A stretch of 25,505 bases of DNA from Actinomortierella ambigua (taxonomy: Eukaryota; Mortierellomycota; Mortierellomycetes; Mortierellales; Mortierellaceae): NCBI GenBank assembly GCA_016098155.1, contig JAAAJB010000522.1:1-25505 (forward strand). Reading direction: 5' to 3'. The notes beneath the pieces were generated by a model. The model did no database searches, had not been told where the DNA came from, and saw nothing but the letters and a program-made list of their open reading frames with translations. Both the position numbers and the translations under genes were made by a program. Below are positions 18,261 through 25,505 of this stretch, one piece after another (positions within the stretch are counted from its first letter, which is position 1; every line of letters starts with the position of its first letter).

Positions 18261-21200
18261 TTACTCTTGCTGTAACATCAGCATAAGACTGTCTTGTGCT
18301 GTTTGATGACCTTGCTCAGCGGCTTTCTTGTACCACTTTACTGCATCCGGGACGCTCTGCTCGGTTCCTTCCCCGTTCTCATACATCCAACCTAGGTAGT
18401 CTTGCGAATCAGCATGACCCTGTTCTGCCGCCAAGGTGAACCACTTAAACGCCTCATCGTAGCTCTCCTCAACCCCTCGACCCTCTCTGTACATACAGCC
18501 GAGGACGTGGTGCGCTTCTAAGATCCCTTGCTCGGCTGCCATTGTGTACCATTTGACCGCCTCGTTTGCGATCTGCTCAATCCCTTCTACACGATCGTAG
18601 ATTCGTAATACACGATCGTAAATTCGCCCAAGTTGGTATTGTGCAAGGACATGACCTCGCTCTGCTGCTAAGGTGTACCACTTGAATGCGTCGATCTCGC
18701 TCCTCTTGCCACCGTACCCATTTTGATGAATCACGCCAAGGTGGAATTGGGCAGCTGTGATCCCTTGCTCAGCAGCCTTGGTGAACCATTGGACCATCTC
18801 TGACTTCAACCAATAGAGTTTCTGTCTCGGTATCCCCTGCTCGGCTGCCTCGGTGAGCCACTTGACAGCCTCCTCGTTACTCTGCTTAGCACCGCGTCCT
18901 TCCTTGTACAAAAAGCCAAGGCCGAATTGCGCCTCCTGAATGCCATGTGCTGCAGCCTTCGTGAACCACTTGAACATTTCGATGTCGCTCAGCTGGATTC
19001 GTCGACCTCGCTCTGCCGTCCATTCAGAGTTGTGCTGCACTGGCAATATCCCTTGCTCAGACGCTTGGACATAGCACCTGATCGCCTCTTCATGACTCTG
19101 TTCAACTCCTCGGCCTTCTTCATACATCCCACCAAGTTCGAATAGCGCTGCCTGTATCCCTGCCTCTGCTACTTCAGTGAACCACTTCACTGCCTCGACA
19201 TCGCTCTGATCGACTCCATGCCCTTGCTGGAACATCAGCCCGAGGCTATACTGTGCTGCTTCATGCCCTTGCTCAGCGGCTTCCGTGTACCACTTCACTG
19301 CATCTGAGGCGCTCTGCTCAGCCCCTTCTCCATTCTGGTACATCCAGCCTAGGTAATCTTGCGCATCGGCATCTCCATGTTCTGCCGCCATGGCGAACCA
19401 CTTGAGCGCTTCGTCGTAGCTCTGCTCAACTCCTCGACCTTCTCTGCACATACAGCTGAGCTCGAATTGCGCTTCGAGGATCCCTTGCTCGGCTGCCTTG
19501 GTGTACCATTTGATCGCATTAGCACTGCTCTGCTCAACCCCCTCTCCGCGATCGTACATCCGGCCAAGGCAGTCTTGTGCAAGGCCATGACCTTGCTCTG
19601 CTGCCATGGTGTACCACTTGGCTGCTTCCACCCTGCACCCTTCAACACCGTGACCATTCTCAAGCATCGAGCCAAGGTGGAATTGAGCAGCCTTGATCCC
19701 GTGTTCTGCTGCCTTGGTGAACCTTTGAATTGTCTCTGACTCCATCAAAGAATAGTATAGCACTGTAGAAACCCCTTGGTCTGCTGCCATGGTGAGCCAC
19801 TTGACTGCCTCATCGTCACTCTGCTCAACACTGCGCCCTTCGTTGTACATAAAACCAAGGTCGAATTGTGCTGCTTGGTTCCCTTGCTCAGCTGCCTTGG
19901 TGAGCCATTTGACTGCCAAGGCTGTGCTCTGCTCAACCCCTTGTCCTTTGTCGTACATTAAACCAAGACGAAGTTGTGAAGGGACACTGCCTTGTTCTGC
20001 CGCCAGAGTGAGCCACTTGACCGCCTCGGTATCGTTCTTCTCAACCTCTCGTCCATCCCACAACATCATCCCAAGAACATGTTGTGCTTCATTATTCCCC
20101 TGTTGTGCAGCCATTGTGAGCCACTTGAGTGCTTCCTGGTCGCTCTGTTTCACCCCTCGACCAAGAGAGTACCATTGCCAAAGCGTGTACTGTGCGTCGC
20201 TTTGCCCTTGATCAGCTGCTCGGTGGTACCACGTCGATGCCTCATCTTCGTCCCACCTGACACCACGACCATCCGCATACATGCGGCCAATCTGATATTG
20301 AGCCGACGCACTGCCTCCATCTGCCGCTCGCAGATACCATGACGCAGCCTTCTCATCGGTAGCATCGACACCTTGGCCTTGATCGTACATCTTGCCAACA
20401 CGAAGCTGCGCCACTACTGCTCCATGCGATGCCGCCAGTCGATACCACCAGAAGGCATCCTTGTCACTCTTGTCGACACCGTGGCCATGATCGTAGATCC
20501 ATCCGAGGAACAGTTGTGCCTCGACACTTCCTTGCTTCGCCGCCATGCACATATATGCCACCATATCATCGTCCGTCGATGGCAATCGACCAACATGCTG
20601 GCCGGGCTTCTTTTCGTGAGCGGCTTCCAATGGGTCTTCGGGGTTCCCGTGCGTCTCCAGTTGGCCACCTGTCTCATCGGACTGGTTGAAACTGAAGTCA
20701 AGAAATTTTCCTTCATCATCATCATCATCCTCATCTTTGTCGGTGCCCTCCTCGTCTGGCTCGACATGGATCTGTACTACCTCACTTGCGTCTGGACGAT
20801 GATCAGGATCCTGGTCCCAACATTGCTCTGCCCACGTACGATACTCGGTCGGAGTGTCATCTGGAAAGGTCTCGCGCTCACCTCGGCTGACAGCGAGAGC
20901 GACAAAGGCGTCGTTGTCCTGGTCTTTGAACGGTCGCGCACAGTTGGCCGCCATCTCCCACATCACCACGCCGAGTGCATACACATCCGACTTGGCCGTG
21001 TACTTTGGCTTCTTAGCGATTAGGAGCTCTGGCGCCACCCATCGGAGTGTCCCTGCGAGCCCAGCCCTCGACTGACTGCTTCTCAATGATCGGAGAGTCA
21101 TGGACTTGATCTGCGCCAGTCCAAAGTCTGCCAGCTTGACCTCCATGTGCTTGGTAAGGAGCACATTGGCACTTTTGAGGTCACGATGGAGGATTCCCTC

Positions 21201-21697
21201 CTGATGGATGAACGCCAGACCTTGAGCAATCTCACTCGCGAGCCGTCTCTTGGTCATCCAGTCACTGACTACGAGATGTCCCTTGTCAATGGCGTGCTGA
21301 AGACTGCCGTTCTCGGCCAGCTCCATGAGGAGATAGGTGCAGCCGTGCTCTTCGTGTGTTCGGTAGAACTGGATGATGTGGCGATGGCGAAGTTTTTGGA
21401 GTAACGACGTCTCACTCAGGATGTTCTGTTGGGCAAGCTCGGACTGGCCGAGGAAGAATTTCTTGACAGCACATGGCTGGTTTCCCCAATGAGCCTTGTG
21501 GACTGAGCCAAAGCCACCCGATCCTAGCAACTTTCCCAAGACAAGAAAGGAATGTTGAAGTGGAGCCTTGAAAAGAACAGAATATCAGGGGTGATAGAGT
21601 GAGTATCCATATTCGCTTAGATGCACGCAGACGACGCGTGTGATAGCTTTGGTGTTGTCCATACCGTGGATGAGTCTTGAGCCTGAACTGAAGTCAT
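18261..21697 (-). CDS. Protein kinase (TKL-like) with about twenty Sel1 repeats, 1112 aa
   Basis: Exon 1 is 21697-21665 (MTSVQAQDSST). A GT-AG intron (21567-21664, 98 bp) leads in phase 0 to 21566-18261, which begins APLQHSFLVLGKLLGSGGFGSV. All kinase hallmarks are present: a Gly loop (GSGGFG, residues 26-31), AVKK with the ATP-binding Lys near 46, HRDLKSANVLL (catalytic Asp at about 140), DFG at 158-160, the APE motif as VAPELL, and RPDASEV at the end of the domain (near 270). An acidic linker (DEDDDDDE) leads to Sel1 repeats of about 36 residues (pattern AAxxGxxxAQxxLGxMYxxGxGVxQSxxEAxKWxxxA). Sel1 repeats are protein-binding helix pairs, so this is probably a cytoplasmic signalling kinase with a scaffold tail. 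It stops early compared with its tandem partner (LMLMLQQE, then stop). Confidence 0.88.
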
Positions 21698-22225
21698 TGA
21701 GCTGAAGAAGAAAGGATGGGGAGAATGAGGAAAAAAAAATGGACGAGATGGTGGGAATGGGTTTGAGGAGGTGTGGCAGTGCCTCATGTGGTTTTGGCCA
21801 ACGTCACGTGGTGACACACTAGGAGGCATGCATGTGAGTGACATGCCCACATGCGGAGTCGCAAAAATTATTGCTTGGAGGCCATTTGCCTAGAACGAAG
21901 GGAGGCACTCTGCTTGGTGGCTGGCGGCTTACCTGGCATTCTTATTCTTCCCTATCCAAGTTCGAAGGTGGCTGTCCAACAAATATGCAACAGGTCCTGC
22001 GAATACGACATTCAGGATCTCTCACTGCTTAAGCGTTCTTGCGTCCCGAGGTACACTGTCATCAACAGCGAACTGACCCTGTCATGTTTCTAGTATTCTT
22101 TCTTCTATGGTCTGTGTACTCGCTCGCGTGAGCTTCCTTGGAGTATGACTTGAACAACCTTAGCTGATCGCAGTAAAGTGGGACAGCAACGCGTATGAAA
22201 AAAATGAGGGCGAAAGCGAAAGGAT
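21698..22225. other. Intergenic region between the tandem kinase genes
   Basis: On the minus strand, a pyrimidine-rich tract ending TTCTTCTTCAG lies directly before the start codon of the first kinase gene and is probably its core promoter or leader. The rest (21840-22200) has only short frames and nothing recognised. Confidence 0.5.
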
Positions 22226-22345
22226 TGCACGATGGAATGATATTTGTACAGGGGCAGATTCTGTATAAAACCGACTCAATGGGCTAAAGAGTGCACCGCA
22301 AGTTCATATTTTGAGACAAGATTCGATTTTATTTCTCGTGCTCTC
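22226..22345. repeat. Duplicated 3' flank of the kinase-Sel1 genes
   Basis: Matches 17395-17520 closely (shared GATATTTGTACAGGGGCAGA and TTCATATTTTGAGACAAGAT), showing that the two kinase genes arose by tandem duplication including their 3' flanks. On the minus strand an AATAAA polyadenylation-like signal overlaps the stop codon of the second gene (22328-22333). Confidence 0.75.
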
Positions 22346-25300
22346 GAAGGAACCCTAGTCGGGCTTCCGCTTCCTCATGGCCCTGTTCAGCAGCCTTGCT
22401 GTACCATGCTATTGCCTCCTCAACACTCTTCATCACTCCGAGGCCCCTCCCATACATTCGGCCAAGGTTGTATTCTGCCGCTGCATATTCTTGGTCGGCC
22501 CCTTGTTGGTACAGCAAGACAACATCTGAAGGATCATTGCTCGCTTGTCTGCAGAGATACTCAGGGCTAGTCAACCATCTAATGTGTGAGCGTGCATTCG
22601 GCACACTCTTATCATTTGGCCCCCGCTTCTCAAATACCATCCTGAACAAACGAAGAGCCTCATCGCTATCAGGGTCCACCGAGAGACCAAGCTCATACAT
22701 CGAACCGAGGTTGAATAGCGCTGGTAAGTGATGCTGGTCAGTGCTCCGACTATACCATAGGAATGCCAACTGATCGCTCTGTTCAACTCCTTTGCCTAAA
22801 TCGTACAGCCTTCCAACGCCGTATTGTGCCTCCGCATTCCCTTGTTCGGCTGCTTTGGTCAACCACTTGAACGCCTCAACACAGTCCTGCTCGACTCCTT
22901 GACCACTCATATACATCAATCCAAGAGCCTTTTGTGCCCCGACATGGCCTTGTTCTGCTGCCATCGTATACCACTTGAGTGCTTCGACCTTGCTCTCTTC
23001 GACACCGTCACCATTCTCATGCATCGAGCCAAGGTAGAATTGAGCAGCCCTGACTCCTTGCTCTGCTGCCTTGGTGAACCATTGGACTGTCTCGGGATTC
23101 TGACCGTACTTGCACGAAATCCCCTGCTCGGCTGCCGCGGTGAGCCACTTGACAGCCTCGTCGTCACTCTGCTCAGTGCCGCGTCCTTCCTTGTACAAAA
23201 AGCCAAGGCCGAATTGCGCTTCCTGAATGCCATGTGCTGCAGCCTTCGTGAACCACTTGAACATCTCGATATCGCTCAGCTGGATTTGTCGACCTCGCTC
23301 TCCTGTCCATCGAGAGCCGTACAGCACTGGCGATACTCCTTGCCCAGACGCTTGGACATAGCACCTAACCGCCTCCATATGGTTCTGTTCAACTCCTCGG
23401 CCTTCTTCATACATCCCACCAAGTTCGAATAGCGCTGCCTGTATCCCTGCCTCTGCTGCTTTAGTGAACCACTTGACTGCCTCGACATCGTTCTGATCGA
23501 CACCATGCCCTTGCTGGAACATCAGTCCAAGGGTATATCGTGCGAGGGGATGCCGTCCCTCAGCGGCCATTGTGTACCACCTCACTGCATCCTGCATGCT
23601 CTGCTCAGTTCCTTCTCCATTCTGGTACATCCAACCTAGGTAGTCTTGCGAATCGGACCATCCTTGTTGTGCCGCCAAGGTAAACCACTTGAATGCCTGG
23701 TCGTTGCTCTGCTCAACCTCTCGTCCCTCTTTGAACATACAGCCGACCTCGTGTTGTGATTCTGTGTCCCCTTGCTCGGCTGCCTTGGTGTACCATTTGG
23801 CCGCGTTGGAGGCGCTCTGCTCAGCTCCTACCCCATTCTTGTACATCCAACATAGGTATTTTTGCGAAACGACGTGTCCTTGCTCTGCCGCCTCGGTAAA
23901 CCATTTGAGTGCTTCATCAACGCTCTGTTCGACATCGCGTCCTCCATAGTACATGCAGGCAATGTTGAACTGCACTTCCTGACCCCCTCGCTCTGCTGCC
24001 TTGGTGAACCACTTGACCGCTATAGCCTTGCTTTGCTCGACCCCTTGTCCTTTGTCGTACATTGAACCAAGGCGAATTTGTGAAGGGACAATGCCTTGTT
24101 CTGCCGCCAGAATGAGCCACTTGACCGCCTCGGTATCGTTGTTCGCAATCTCTTGTCCATCCCAGTACATCACTCCGAGATCATATTGTGCTGTTGCATT
24201 GTCATGCTGTGCTGCCATGCGGAGCCACTTGAGTGCCTCCTCGTCGCTCTGTTCTACCCATCGACCAAGAGAGTACCATTGCGACAGAGTGTACTGTGCG
24301 TCGCTTTGACCTTGGTCAGCTGCGCGGTGGTACCATCTCGATGCCTCCTTTTCGTCCGGCTTGACACCACGACCGCCCGCATACATGTGGCCAATCTGAT
24401 ATTGAGCCGATGCACTGCCTCCTTCTGCCGCTCGCAGATACCATGACGCAGCCTTTTCATCGCTAGCATCAATGCCTTGGCCTTTGTAGTACATCTCGGC
24501 AACACGAAGCTGTGCCACTACTGCTCCATGCGATGCCGCCAGCCGATACCACCAGAAGGCATCCTTGTCACTCTTGTCTACACCGTGACCATGATCGTAG
24601 ATCCATCCGAGGAACAGCTGTGCCTCGACACTTCCTTGCTTCGCCGCCGTGCACATGTGTGTCACCACATCGTCGCCTGTTGATGGCAATCGACCAACAC
24701 TCTGGTCGGCCTTCTCGTTGTAGGTGACCTCCGCTTCCGAACCACCTTCGTGTTCGCCGTGAGTCCCCAGGCGGTCAACTGTCCAATCAGACTGATCGAG
24801 GACAACAAAGTCGTCATCGTTGTCATCGCTGTCGCTGCTCTCTTTGGTGGGCTCGACATGGATCTGGATCACCTTGTTTACGTCTGGACGATGGATTGGC
24901 TCCTGATGCCAGCATCGCTCTGCCAACAAACGATATTCGGATGGGGTGTCCTCTGGGAAGGTCTCACGCTCACCTTGGCTGACAGCCTGAGCGACATCGG
25001 CATTGCTGGCCATGTCTTTGAAGGGTCGCGTACAGTTGGCCGCCAACTCCCACATCACTACGCCGAATGCGTACACATCCGACTTGGCCGTGTACACTGG
25101 GTTCTTAGCGAACAGGAGCTCAGGCGCAGCCCATCGGAGTGTCCCTGCAAGTCCAGCTTTCGACTGAATGCCTCTCGTCGGTGCGGAAGTTATGGGCTTG
25201 ATCTGCGCCAGTCCAAGGTATGACAGCTTAACCTCCATGTGCTTGGTGAGGAGCACATCGGCACTCTTGAGGTTGCGATGGACGATCCCTTTTTGGTGAA

Positions 25301-25505
25301 TGAAGGCGAGACCTTGAGCAATCTCACTCGCGAGCCGTCTCTTGGTCGCCCAGTCATCGATGGCGAGATGGTTGTTGTCAATGGCGTGTTGAAGGCTCCC
25401 GTTCTCGGCCCACTCCATGAGGAGATAGGTGCAGCCGTGTACCCTGTGTATTCGGTAGAACTGGATGATGTGGCGATGGCGAAGTTTCTGGTGGAGCGCG
25501 ATCTC
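22329..25505 (-). CDS. Kinase-Sel1 repeat protein, probable pseudokinase, 5' end outside the window
   Basis: The frame is open from the right edge to TAA at 22329 (about 1058 residues in the window), so the Gly loop and ATP-binding Lys lie outside. The visible kinase domain is colinear with the neighbour's but has HRNLKSADVLL in place of HRDLKSAN and LSYLGLA in place of LADFGLA. Both the catalytic base Asp and the metal-binding Asp of DFG are therefore gone. The APE region (AAPELL) and RPDVNKV are kept. The Sel1 tail is longer than the neighbour's, about 22 repeats, with an atypical insert (FRMVFEKRGPNDKS) before the last two, and ends YSKAAEQGHEEAEARLGFLREHEK. It probably works as a scaffold or allosteric partner, possibly of the active kinase encoded next to it. 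That pairing is an inference. Confidence 0.85.
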   Translation of the reverse strand, partial: EIALHQKLRHRHIIQFYRIHRVHGCTYLLMEWAENGSLQHAIDNNHLAIDDWATKRRLASEIAQGLAFIHQKGIVHRNLKSADVLLTKHMEVKLSYLGLAQIKPITSAPTRGIQSKAGLAGTLRWAAPELLFAKNPVYTAKSDVYAFGVVMWELAANCTRPFKDMASNADVAQAVSQGERETFPEDTPSEYRLLAERCWHQEPIHRPDVNKVIQIHVEPTKESSDSDDNDDDFVVLDQSDWTVDRLGTHGEHEGGSEAEVTYNEKADQSVGRLPSTGDDVVTHMCTAAKQGSVEAQLFLGWIYDHGHGVDKSDKDAFWWYRLAASHGAVVAQLRVAEMYYKGQGIDASDEKAASWYLRAAEGGSASAQYQIGHMYAGGRGVKPDEKEASRWYHRAADQGQSDAQYTLSQWYSLGRWVEQSDEEALKWLRMAAQHDNATAQYDLGVMYWDGQEIANNDTEAVKWLILAAEQGIVPSQIRLGSMYDKGQGVEQSKAIAVKWFTKAAERGGQEVQFNIACMYYGGRDVEQSVDEALKWFTEAAEQGHVVSQKYLCWMYKNGVGAEQSASNAAKWYTKAAEQGDTESQHEVGCMFKEGREVEQSNDQAFKWFTLAAQQGWSDSQDYLGWMYQNGEGTEQSMQDAVRWYTMAAEGRHPLARYTLGLMFQQGHGVDQNDVEAVKWFTKAAEAGIQAALFELGGMYEEGRGVEQNHMEAVRCYVQASGQGVSPVLYGSRWTGERGRQIQLSDIEMFKWFTKAAAHGIQEAQFGLGFLYKEGRGTEQSDDEAVKWLTAAAEQGISCKYGQNPETVQWFTKAAEQGVRAAQFYLGSMHENGDGVEESKVEALKWYTMAAEQGHVGAQKALGLMYMSGQGVEQDCVEAFKWLTKAAEQGNAEAQYGVGRLYDLGKGVEQSDQLAFLWYSRSTDQHHLPALFNLGSMYELGLSVDPDSDEALRLFRMVFEKRGPNDKSVPNARSHIRWLTSPEYLCRQASNDPSDVVLLYQQGADQEYAAAEYNLGRMYGRGLGVMKSVEEAIAWYSKAAEQGHEEAEARLGFLREHEK

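Noticed and set aside
18261..21539. Kinase start at 21539
   Set aside because: That codon is TTG within exon 2. An ATG exon (21697-21665) splices in phase 0 to the same frame.
18900..25223. Many plus- and minus-strand frames of 60-216 aa overlapping the Sel1 genes
   Set aside because: The regular 108-bp Sel1 repeats produce repeating open shadows in other frames. None has its own motif.
1..25505. CRISPR array, prokaryotic operon or rRNA
   Set aside because: No regularly spaced identical repeats with unique spacers, no ribosome binding sites, and introns throughout. The periodic signal in 17400-25500 is coding Sel1 repeats.

Overview
The window looks like nuclear DNA of a zygomycete-grade fungus, most likely Mortierellomycotina or a relative. 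The reasons are short GT-AG introns, TATA boxes, a mitochondrial-type aminoacyl-tRNA synthetase gene with five exons, kinase genes carrying long Sel1-repeat tails, small secreted proteins and transposon debris. The placement is inferred from gene content only.

Layout. Positions 1-3200 are a degraded colinear copy of 5842-10800. It holds a broken isoleucyl-tRNA synthetase (IleRS) fragment and a small secreted-protein gene cut in two by a 530-bp hAT-type MITE with a perfect 8-bp target duplication. Positions 3240-4280 hold nothing I recognise. The intact mitochondrial IleRS gene lies on the minus strand at 4287-8103. It is followed by a hAT transposase C-terminal relic (8720-9063, plus) and the intact paralogous secreted-protein gene (9751-10122, plus).

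Positions 11013-15325 (minus) are the most interesting part. This multi-exon locus encodes an XPG/FEN1-like nuclease domain, a long linker, and a Fanzor (eukaryotic TnpB-like, RNA-guided nuclease family) domain. The Fanzor half has RuvC-I Asp, the displaced Fanzor-type Glu, a CxxC/CxxC zinc ribbon and RuvC-III Asp. The Fanzor exons are open. The XPG half has two in-frame stops and a one-base frameshift, unless two unusually short introns remove them.

Positions 15400-17400 hold two unrecognised minus-strand coding stretches. Positions 17400-25505 hold a tandem pair of minus-strand kinase-Sel1 genes. The first has all catalytic kinase residues but a truncated C-terminus, with its lost tail still visible as a relic. 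The second, cut by the right window edge, has a full Sel1 tail but lacks both catalytic aspartates and looks like a pseudokinase.

The genes do not form one pathway. The region reads as a housekeeping gene inside fast-changing, duplication-rich accessory DNA with mobile elements.
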